Shown here one piece after another: positions 26,499 through 33,657 of a DNA stretch of 33,657 nucleotides; within the stretch, counting starts at the first letter, position 1; each line of letters begins with the position of its first letter. Made by a program: the position numbers and the translations under genes. The notes under the pieces were generated by a model, which saw nothing but the letters and a program-made list of their open reading frames with translations, did no database searches and had not been told where the DNA came from. The stretch covers positions 1 through 33,657 of the forward strand of contig CAMLMV010000059.1 in assembly GCA_946481275.1 (NCBI GenBank), read 5' to 3'. This DNA comes from an uncultured Massilia sp. Its GTDB lineage: Bacteria > Pseudomonadota > Gammaproteobacteria > Burkholderiales > Burkholderiaceae.

Positions 26499-26574
26499 CG
26501 GCACGCACCATGCGTGCCGGGACCGGTCTGGCCGGAATACCGGTCCGACTATACTACAGACGGGAAGTCTTTAC
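26499..26574 (-). promoter_or_regulatory. Promoter and hairpin-rich 5' leader of the EAL-HDOD gene
   Basis: On the minus strand a possible -10 TATAGT (26553-26548) is preceded by TGTAAA with a 16 bp spacer. Between it and the ribosome-binding site are two perfect inverted repeats. GGACCGGT (26520-26527) pairs with ACCGGTCC (26539-26546), and CGGCACGCA (26499-26507) pairs with TGCGTGCCG (26511-26519). The second hairpin ends about 8 nt before AGGAG (26491-26487), so it could affect translation. Confidence 0.5.
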
Positions 26575-26591
26575 ATTTCGACATCGTATCA

Positions 26592-26629
26592 AATCGTTTC
26601 AGGCATAGATGTGCTTGCCAGAAACGATT
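26592..26629. repeat. Extended perfect inverted repeat after rlmJ
   Basis: AATCGTTTC (26592-26600) pairs with GAAACGATT (26621-26629). Inside it GGCA (26602-26605) pairs with TGCC (26616-26619) around a 10-base loop. It lies 13 bp after the rlmJ stop, where a terminator is expected, but neither side has a clear T-run. It is also about 40 bp upstream of the proposed EAL-HDOD promoter, so an operator role is possible. Confidence 0.55.
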
Positions 26630-26641
26630 GATGCGAAAGGA

Positions 26642-27754
26642 TCAGGAACGGCCCGATCCGCTACGCTTGGCCGGACCGCGCGGTGCCGGTTTGGCCTCCG
26701 TGCGCGGGGTGCGCGGACGTCCTTCGGCGCCCTCGCCTTCCTTGCGCGGACGTGGATCGTCGCCGAACGGCTGGCCCGGCAAGCGCAGGCTGCCGGCGCC
26801 GGACAGCGGGCTCGCGCGGCGCGCATTGCCCACCGGCTTGCGGGGACCGCCCAGGGCCGGCACCGTGCCGGTGACCTGCGTCCCTTTTTCGATCCGGAAC
26901 GTTGCACCGGCATCCTGACCCAACACCTGTACGAGATACGGCATCGTCTCGCGCAATGTCGCCTCCAGCGTGTACGGCGGATTCAGGATGAACATGCCGC
27001 TGCTGTGCAGGCCGTTGCCGTCGGCGCGCGGACCCGCGACGCTCAACGTCACGTGCAGCCACTCCTTGGCCGGCAGGCGCTTCAGGCGGTCGGGGAACTG
27101 GCGCGATTCCATGCGCTGCAGCACCGGATACCAGACGGCATACATGCCCGCCGGGAAGCGCTTGAGGGCTTCCTCGAGCGCGTCGCGCACGTGCTTGTAA
27201 TCGAGCTTGACCTCATACGGCGGATCGATGAGCACCAGCGCCCGGCGCGACGGCGGCGGCAGCAGCGCCTTCAGGCCGTGGAAACCGTCCGCGTGGTCGA
27301 CGAGGATGCGGCGGCCGCGCGCACGCTCGCCCTGCTCCGCGTGATGTGCCTCGAGCTTGCGGACGTTCTCCGCCAGCACCCTGATGTCGGCCGGATGCAG
27401 TTCGAACAGGCGCAGGCGATCTTCCATGCGCGCCTCGGCATCGGCCACCCACGGCGAGCCCGGATACCAGCGCAGCTTGCCGCTGGGATTGAGCGTCCGC
27501 ACGAGATTCACGTAATCGGCCAGCGCCGGCGGCAGGTCGTCGCGGCCCCACAGGCGCGCGATGCCGTCGACGTACTCGCCACTCTTGACCGCCTGCGCAC
27601 TGTCGAGCGCGTACACGCCGGCACCGGCATGGGTGTCGATATACGTGTAAGCCGTGTCTTTCTGGTTCATGTATTTGTGCAACTGAACCTGAATAAAGTG
27701 CTTCAGGACATCGGCGTGATTACCCGCGTGGAAGGCGTGGCGGTAGCTGAACAT
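26642..27754 (-). CDS. rlmJ: 23S rRNA (adenine(2030)-N6)-methyltransferase
   Basis: RlmJ methylates N6 of A2030 in 23S rRNA. The core (residues 1-295) has the family start MFSYRHAFHAGNHADVLKH, the SAM-binding YIDTHAGAGVY, and the catalytic motif DPPY (177-180) followed by YEVKLDYKHV. At 370 residues it is about 90 longer than the E. coli protein because of a C-terminal tail from about residue 300. The tail is rich in Arg, Pro, Gly and Lys and looks disordered. The ATG at 27754 is chosen for the canonical N-terminus; a longer upstream frame lacks support. A likely promoter lies at 27816-27844. Confidence 0.93.
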   Translation of the reverse strand: MFSYRHAFHAGNHADVLKHFIQVQLHKYMNQKDTAYTYIDTHAGAGVYALDSAQAVKSGEYVDGIARLWGRDDLPPALADYVNLVRTLNPSGKLRWYPGSPWVADAEARMEDRLRLFELHPADIRVLAENVRKLEAHHAEQGERARGRRILVDHADGFHGLKALLPPPSRRALVLIDPPYEVKLDYKHVRDALEEALKRFPAGMYAVWYPVLQRMESRQFPDRLKRLPAKEWLHVTLSVAGPRADGNGLHSSGMFILNPPYTLEATLRETMPYLVQVLGQDAGATFRIEKGTQVTGTVPALGGPRKPVGNARRASPLSGAGSLRLPGQPFGDDPRPRKEGEGAEGRPRTPRTEAKPAPRGPAKRSGSGRS

Positions 27755-27815
27755 AGAGATTCCAATCTGGTTGATGCGGCGCCCGCGGTGCGATCGCTGA
27801 TGCGGGCCAACCGCC

Positions 27816-27844
27816 ATTATCCCTCAGATACGTCTCGAGCCCAA
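27816..27844 (-). promoter_or_regulatory. Likely rlmJ promoter
   Basis: On the minus strand TTGGGC (27844-27839), a 17 bp spacer and GATAAT (27821-27816) form a reasonable sigma-70 promoter about 60 bp before the rlmJ start. The -35 hexamer matches the consensus only in TTG. The repeat cluster begins 7 bp upstream of it. Confidence 0.5.
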
Positions 27845-27850
27845 AAGCCC

Positions 27851-28068
27851 AAATTCGGGGTCAGAGCACATTTTCAGCAAAATTCGGGGTCAGAGCACTT
27901 TTCGGTGCAATTTCCAGCAGAGGATTCCTGCTCGTGACGGCTACGCATTTAAAGGGAACAGTCGGCGCACCACGCCAGGATCGCGAAACTTCTTGCACAT
28001 CCAGACATTGATCGCAAATGTGCTCTGACCCCGAATTCGGAGCGAAATGGGACCTGACCCCGAAGTTT
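27851..28068. repeat. REP-like cluster: two direct and two inverted copies of a TTCGGGGTCAG motif
   Basis: AAATTCGGGGTCAGAGCAC occurs at 27851-27869 and again at 27880-27898, 29 bp apart. An inverted copy is at 28016-28038; it matches the first copy plus its flank at 22 of 23 positions. A variant inverted copy, CTGACCCCGAAGTTT, is at 28054-28068 with a different flank. The 117 bp between the two pairs holds no intact gene, but the minus strand has an open stretch ending WMCKKFRDPGVVRRLFPLNA then stop (about 28001-27942). Inverted GGGGTCAG-type motifs are known to flank REP-associated transposase genes in some proteobacteria. No transposase is present here, so this may be a remnant or a non-autonomous unit. 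The gap from rlmJ to aceA (27755-28139) otherwise holds only the rlmJ promoter and the aceA terminator. Confidence 0.8.
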
Positions 28069-28070
28069 GG

Positions 28071-28107
28071 AAATAAAAATGCCGCAGCGGCTTGTGGCCA
28101 CTGCGGC
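28071..28107 (-). terminator. Rho-independent terminator of aceA
   Basis: GCCGCAGCGGC (28081-28091) pairs with GCCACTGCGGC (28097-28107) across a 5-base loop, with one imperfect position. On the minus strand it is followed by ATTTTTATTT. It lies 32 bp after the aceA stop. Confidence 0.8.
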
Positions 28108-28139
28108 AGACCATCGCGAGGATGGGTGGAGGAAGGCGC

Positions 28140-29438
28140 TCAGGCGACTTTCTTATCGTCGAAGAATTGTTCGTCCTCGGTCGAGCCGTGCAGCGCCGTC
28201 GTCGAGCTCTGGTGCTGCTGGATGGTCTGGGTCACCGCGTCGAAATAGCCGGTGCCCACTTCGCGCTGGTGCTTGACGGCCGTGAAGCCCCTGTCGGCGG
28301 CGGAGAATTCCGCTTCCTGCAATTCGACGAAGGCCGACATGCCGCGGCGCGCATAGCCGTGCGCCAAGTTGAACATGCTGTAGTTCAGCGCATGGAAGCC
28401 GGCCAGCGTGATGAACTGGAATTTGTAGCCCATCGCGCCCAGCTCTTTCTGGAACTTGGCGATCGTGGCGTCGTCCAGGTTTTTCTTCCAGTTGAACGAC
28501 GGCGAGCAGTTATACGCGAGCATCTTGCCCGGGAATTTCGTGTGGATGGCATCGGCGAACCGCTTGGCGAATTCCAGGTCCGGCTTGCCCGTCTCGCACC
28601 ACACGAGGTCGGCATACGGCGCGTAGGCGAGGCCGCGCGCGATCGCCTGGTCGACGCCGGGCTTGACGCGGAAGAAGCCTTCGACCGTGCGCTCGCCCGT
28701 GCAGAACGGCTTGTCATTCGCGTCGACGTCCGCAGTCAGCAGGTCGGCCGCTTCGGCGTCCGTGCGGGCGACGAGGATCGTCGGCGTGCCCATCACGTCG
28801 GCCGCGAGGCGGGCCGCCGTCAGTTTTTCGACGGCTTCGCGCGTCGGCACGAGCACCTTGCCGCCCATGTGGCCGCATTTCTTGACGGAGGCCAGCTGGT
28901 CTTCGAAGTGCACGCCGGCCGCGCCCGCTTCGATCATGGATTTCATCAGCTCGAAGGCATTCAGCACGCCGCCGAAGCCCGCTTCCGCGTCGGCCACGAT
29001 CGGCGCGAAATAATCGATGTCGTCCTTGCCTTCCGACCACTGGATCTGGTCGGCACGCTGGAACGTGTTGTTGATGCGCTTGACGACCATCGGCACCGAA
29101 TTGGCCGGGTACAGCGACTGGTCCGGATACATCTCGCCGGCCAGGTTGGCGTCGCCCGCGACCTGCCAGCCCGACAGGTAGATGGCTTTCAGGCCGGCCT
29201 TGACCTGCTGCATGGCCTGGTTGCCCGTCAGCGCGCCCAGGGCGTTCACGTACGGCTCGTTGTTGATCAGGTCCCACAGCTTCTCGGCGCCGCGCCGCGC
29301 CAGCGTATGTTCGATCTGCACGGAGCCCCGCAGGCGTACGACATCTTCCGCCGTGTAATTGCGGACGATACCTTTCCAGCGCGGGTTGGACTCCCAATCC
29401 TGTTGCAGGGCGGCGATTTGCTGTTCACGAGTTGCCAT
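28140..29438 (-). CDS. aceA: Isocitrate lyase
   Basis: Isocitrate lyase splits isocitrate to glyoxylate and succinate, the first step of the glyoxylate shunt used for growth on acetate and fatty acids. The 432-residue protein has the active-site signature KKCGHMGGK with catalytic C188, together with [29 protein letters not shown] substrate-binding sequence (residues 87-111) and SPSFNWKK. It lacks the extra insert of the long ICL2 forms. The ATG at 29438 has AGGAG at good spacing. It is a single-gene unit between a terminator and a long AT-rich upstream region. Malate synthase is not in this window. Confidence 0.97.
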   Translation of the reverse strand: MATREQQIAALQQDWESNPRWKGIVRNYTAEDVVRLRGSVQIEHTLARRGAEKLWDLINNEPYVNALGALTGNQAMQQVKAGLKAIYLSGWQVAGDANLAGEMYPDQSLYPANSVPMVVKRINNTFQRADQIQWSEGKDDIDYFAPIVADAEAGFGGVLNAFELMKSMIEAGAAGVHFEDQLASVKKCGHMGGKVLVPTREAVEKLTAARLAADVMGTPTILVARTDAEAADLLTADVDANDKPFCTGERTVEGFFRVKPGVDQAIARGLAYAPYADLVWCETGKPDLEFAKRFADAIHTKFPGKMLAYNCSPSFNWKKNLDDATIAKFQKELGAMGYKFQFITLAGFHALNYSMFNLAHGYARRGMSAFVELQEAEFSAADRGFTAVKHQREVGTGYFDAVTQTIQQHQSSTTALHGSTEDEQFFDDKKVA

Positions 29439-29872
29439 GGCGTTCTCCTGATGAATAAACGAGGTTGGACAGTGATTCCGTTAGAAACATGATAGCGCCG
29501 GTTGTGCGCAGCACCAATACTCTTATATAAGACATATGACGATAACTATTTTCTTAAAAATCAAATGTTTACAACTTCGATTTCATGATACGAGAGCATA
29601 TTTCTCAAAATGGAAACTGCCGGGCTGAGTCTTCTTGTGCGCTTTTCACATCTGCGAACAAGTTTTCATAATGTGAGATGAACCGCTTTGTTTCCACAAA
29701 GTATTTCGTAAATACTGCCGCAAATCTGACAATTTTGTCTGATTAAACAACACCATTCCTAAGATAAATAATCATAAATTGACGATTTGCATCAAATAGA
29801 GAGAAAATAATTTCCGAACACCATTAAGAAATTCTTAAAAGCAACTTTGCCGCGTTCCGAAAGAGACAACCG
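29439..29872. other. AT-rich divergent intergenic region between aceA and the first PEP-CTERM gene
   Basis: No gene is evident in these 434 bp. By my count 29521-29820 is 99 of 300 G or C (33%), against roughly two-thirds in the flanking genes. It contains several short perfect palindromes: TCTTATATAAGA (29521-29532), GTATTT-CGT-AAATAC (29701-29715), GACAA-TT-TTGTC, ATTTG-CAT-CAAAT (29785-29797) and TTAAGAA-A-TTCTTAA (29824-29838). It must carry the promoters of both flanking genes and probably binding sites for nucleoid or regulatory proteins. Confidence 0.7.
29779..29808 (+). promoter_or_regulatory. Possible promoter of the first PEP-CTERM gene
   Basis: TTGACG (29779-29784), an 18 bp spacer and GAAAAT (29803-29808) form a plausible sigma-70 promoter about 65 bp before the start codon. 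The spacer contains the perfect inverted repeat ATTTG-CAT-CAAAT (29785-29797). A second one, TTAAGAA-A-TTCTTAA, lies at 29824-29838, near the expected transcript start. Either could be an operator. Confidence 0.45.
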
Positions 29873-30772
29873 ATGACACTGCGACTGACCGCACTGGCCG
29901 CCCTGCTGGGCGCAACGACGATGACGGCCCACGCCGGCGTCCTGACCCTCGATGGCGTGACGTTCACGTCGAGCTGGAGCGGCAATGTGCTCACGCTGGA
30001 AATCGATGCCGCCAAACGCAGCGGCGGCTGGAGCGGCGCCACGGGCCTGGCCGCGCTGGCGATCAAGGGCGTGGGCACTTACAGCAGCGTGAGCGTGAGC
30101 GGCGGGCCGGGCGGGACCGATGCGTGGAAACTGTCGACGTCCGAGCTGAAGGCGTCCGGCTGCTCCGGCACCAGCAACGGCGCGGCCGGCAGCCGCATGT
30201 GCTTCTACGGCCAGCAGATCGCGCTTGCCGACGACATGGTGTTCAAATTTACGTTCGCCGGCGCCAGCGTCGCGACGAACGAGCCGCACGTGAAGGTCGA
30301 GTTCGTCGATGCCAGGGGCAACAAGGTCGGGTCGCTGCTGTCGCAAGTCCTGCCTGCGTCGACCACGACGACGCCTGCCGCACCCGCTGCCCCGGCCGCA
30401 CCAGTCACGCCGGTCATCCCGGTGATCCCGAGCACCCCGACCGCCCCGACCACGTCCACCGGGATGCAAACCAGCACGACTGCCGACACGACCACCCCGG
30501 TATCCACACCGAAGCAGACCGATACGAAAACGCCGACCGGCACGCTCGACGTTGCACTGGGCAACGAGGTCGCCTCTCCGTCCGGCACGCCCGCCGGCCT
30601 GCCGCCGCAGGAAGACCTGCCGTCGACGCTGCCTGTCACGGGCTCCGACGTCGTGCAATCTCCGGTCGGCAACGCCGCCACCTCGGCGAACGTGCCGGAA
30701 CCGGAAAGCATCGCCCTGCTGCTGGACGGCCTCGGCCTGATGGGCCTCGTCCTGCGCCGCCGCCCGCGCTGA
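29873..30772 (+). CDS. PEP-CTERM sorting domain protein with Thr/Pro-rich linker
   Basis: This is a 299-residue exported protein. It has a signal peptide ending at AHA (residues 1-21), a globular domain of about 140 residues (VTFTSSWSGNVLTLEIDAA, then GCSG, then ALADDMVFKFTF), and a low-complexity Thr/Pro/Ala region (about 162-225). The C-terminal PEP-CTERM signal consists of VPEP at 274-277, a hydrophobic segment and RRRPR. PEP-CTERM proteins are processed by exosortase (EpsH/XrtA-type) and usually tied to exopolysaccharide; no exosortase gene is in this window. The globular domain is closely similar to that of the next gene, so the two are tandem paralogues. A weak AAGAGA ribosome-binding site precedes the ATG. 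Function is unknown. Confidence 0.88.
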   Translation: MTLRLTALAALLGATTMTAHAGVLTLDGVTFTSSWSGNVLTLEIDAAKRSGGWSGATGLAALAIKGVGTYSSVSVSGGPGGTDAWKLSTSELKASGCSGTSNGAAGSRMCFYGQQIALADDMVFKFTFAGASVATNEPHVKVEFVDARGNKVGSLLSQVLPASTTTTPAAPAAPAAPVTPVIPVIPSTPTAPTTSTGMQTSTTADTTTPVSTPKQTDTKTPTGTLDVALGNEVASPSGTPAGLPPQEDLPSTLPVTGSDVVQSPVGNAATSANVPEPESIALLLDGLGLMGLVLRRRPR

Positions 30773-30790
30773 AGCAGCCTTCCTCGTCCA

Positions 30791-30830
30791 AACGCCCCGC
30801 CCGGCCACGCGCCCGGCGGGGCGTTGTTGT
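30791..30830 (+). terminator. Rho-independent terminator after the first PEP-CTERM gene
   Basis: AACGCCCCGCC (30791-30801) pairs perfectly with GGCGGGGCGTT (30815-30825) and is followed by GTTGTT. It lies about 20 bp after the stop codon and separates the two PEP-CTERM genes into different units. Confidence 0.75.
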
Positions 30831-30886
30831 TACAACCGATGAGTTAGTCGGCTAACAGAGCCATATCGGGCCCCCTTCTACCCTTG

Positions 30887-30961
30887 CGGCACGGATCTGA
30901 TCCGTATGTGCCCGGCGGTCTCGCAGGACGCGAGCCGTCGGGTCCTTGAAGTTACGTCAAG
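30887..30961 (+). promoter_or_regulatory. Three consecutive hairpins in the leader of the second PEP-CTERM gene
   Basis: ACGGATC-T-GATCCGT (30891-30905) lies within a larger GGCAC...GTGCC pairing. CCCGGCGG-T-CTCGC (30911-30924) pairs with GCGAG-CCGTCGGG (30930-30942) through a two-part stem with one G-U pair. CTTGA (30945-30949) pairs with TCAAG (30957-30961) just before the AAGGAG ribosome-binding site. I do not recognise a known riboswitch class. Confidence 0.5.
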
Positions 30962-30978
30962 CAGGTGAAGGAGAGAAC

Positions 30979-31557
30979 ATGACATCACGCATCCGCACTA
31001 CCCTGTTGTCGGCGCTGCTGGGCGCCGGCACGATCGCGTCGGCGCACGCCGGCACGGTGGAATTCCAGGGCGTCGACTTTACGTCATCCTGGTCCGGCAG
31101 GGTGCTCACGCTGGAGATCGACGCCGCCAACCCGACCGGCAGCTGGGCCGGCGCCACGTCCCTCGGCGCCCTGCAGCTGAAGGACCTCGGCAGCTTCGGC
31201 AGCGTGTCGCTCACGGCCGCGCCGGGCGGCGCCGCGAACTGGACCCTGTCCAGCAACGAGCTGAACGCGAACGGCTGCTCGGGCGGAGGCCATGCCGGCA
31301 CGTCGCTGTGCTATGCCGGCGCACACGTCGCCCTGACGGACGACATGGTGTTCCAGTTCACCTTTTCCGGCGGCAATGTCGACCCGACGTCCCCCCAGCT
31401 CAAGGTGAACATGTACGGCGCCGACGGCGACAGGAAGGTCGGCAGCCTGATGGGCGAGCATCTCGTGGTCTCCGCGGTGCCCGAACCGCAGACGTACGCG
31501 CTGATGCTCGGCGGCCTGGGCCTGCTCGGCGTCATGGCGCGCCGCAAGCGCGCGTAA
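30979..31557 (+). CDS. PEP-CTERM sorting domain protein
   Basis: This 192-residue exported protein has a signal peptide ending at AHA (residues 1-24). Its domain is closely similar to that of the preceding gene (VDFTSSWSGRVLTLEIDAANP, GAPGG-type turn, NELNANGCSG, ALTDDMVFQFTFSGG). The C-terminal PEP-CTERM signal has VPEP at 167-170, a hydrophobic helix LMLGGLGLLGVMA and the basic end RRKRA. It lacks the Thr/Pro-rich linker of its neighbour. Two conserved cysteines (GC100 and C111) occur in both and could form a disulfide in the periplasm. The ATG at 30979 has a strong AAGGAG site. It is probably an exosortase substrate; its function is unknown. Confidence 0.9.
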   Translation: MTSRIRTTLLSALLGAGTIASAHAGTVEFQGVDFTSSWSGRVLTLEIDAANPTGSWAGATSLGALQLKDLGSFGSVSLTAAPGGAANWTLSSNELNANGCSGGGHAGTSLCYAGAHVALTDDMVFQFTFSGGNVDPTSPQLKVNMYGADGDRKVGSLMGEHLVVSAVPEPQTYALMLGGLGLLGVMARRKRA

Positions 31558-31593
31558 AAAAACGCCCTGCCGGCGCTGGCCGACAGGGCGTTT
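31558..31593. terminator. Bidirectional terminator between the PEP-CTERM gene and clpB
   Basis: AAACGCCCTGCCGGC (31560-31574) pairs with GCCGACAGGGCGTTT (31579-31593), with one mismatch and a 4-base loop. A-rich and T-rich flanks lie on the two sides. It sits between convergent genes, directly after the PEP-CTERM stop and 16 bp beyond the clpB stop. Confidence 0.85.
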
Positions 31594-31609
31594 CCGTTCC
31601 AACGACAGC

Positions 31610-33657
<2,048 letters not shown>

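Noticed and set aside
27851..27898. Possible CRISPR array from the two direct repeats 29 bp apart
   Set aside because: Only two direct copies with a 10 bp spacer, plus inverted copies nearby and no cas genes; this fits a REP-like element.
28018..28248. Plus-strand open frame starting in the REP-like inverted copy
   Set aside because: It runs through the repeat and the aceA terminator into antisense aceA; no coding support.
29792..30808. Minus-strand 338-codon frame opposite the first PEP-CTERM gene
   Set aside because: Gly/Arg-rich shadow; the plus strand has a signal peptide, domain and sorting signal in order.
30911..30942. Cyclic-di-GMP riboswitch in the second PEP-CTERM leader
   Set aside because: The hairpins do not show the conserved GEMM-type aptamer sequences that I know, so only a structured leader is claimed.

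Overview
The window reads as a chromosomal segment of a high-GC betaproteobacterium, most likely an Oxalobacteraceae member of the Massilia/Telluria/Duganella type. This is inferred from the protein sequences, from the gene order (rpmF-plsX-fab cluster, then rpoE-mucD, then lepA-lepB-rnc-era-recO-pdxJ-acpS, then uvrC-pgsA-tRNA-Gly) and from PEP-CTERM exosortase substrates. Most of it is core housekeeping DNA on the minus strand.

Right to left along the minus strand, 23.7-17.2 kb carries yceD, rpmF and the fatty-acid/phospholipid block plsX-fabH-fabD-fabG-acpP-fabF, ending at a strong hairpin terminator. At 17.1-13.8 kb is the envelope-stress block: a YgfX-like membrane protein, the ECF sigma factor RpoE, a very short RseA-like anti-sigma factor, a periplasmic Do-family protease (MucD) and a glutaredoxin-like protein. 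No RseB gene is present. At 9.8-2.8 kb is the lepA-lepB-DUF4845-rnc-era-recO-pdxJ-acpS operon, with several 1-4 bp stop/start overlaps. It is followed by uvrC, pgsA and a tRNA-Gly(GCC) that is cut by the window edge and has a near-perfect sigma-70 promoter.

Between the glutaredoxin gene and lepA, which I expect to be adjacent or nearly so in this family, lies a 3.7 kb accessory cassette (about 10.06-13.68 kb). It holds a group II PLP-dependent decarboxylase translationally coupled (ATGA) to a protein with a TPR-like N-terminus and an ATP-grasp-like C-terminus. Facing them is an HExxH zinc-metallopeptidase-like gene whose 3' end overlaps the ATP-grasp gene by 57 bp. This is the best candidate here for an undescribed small-molecule or peptide-modification system. 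Decarboxylation followed by ATP-dependent ligation is a coherent chemistry, but the substrate and product cannot be read from sequence.

The right third (23.8-33.6 kb) is looser. It holds maf plus an RsmI-like methyltransferase on the plus strand, a degenerate EAL-HDOD signalling protein with a hairpin-rich leader, rlmJ with a long basic tail, a cluster of REP-like direct and inverted repeats carrying the motif TTCGGGGTCAG, and isocitrate lyase. Next come a strikingly AT-rich intergenic region (I count 33% GC over 29521-29820), two tandem paralogous PEP-CTERM secreted proteins, and the 5'-truncated clpB running off the right edge.
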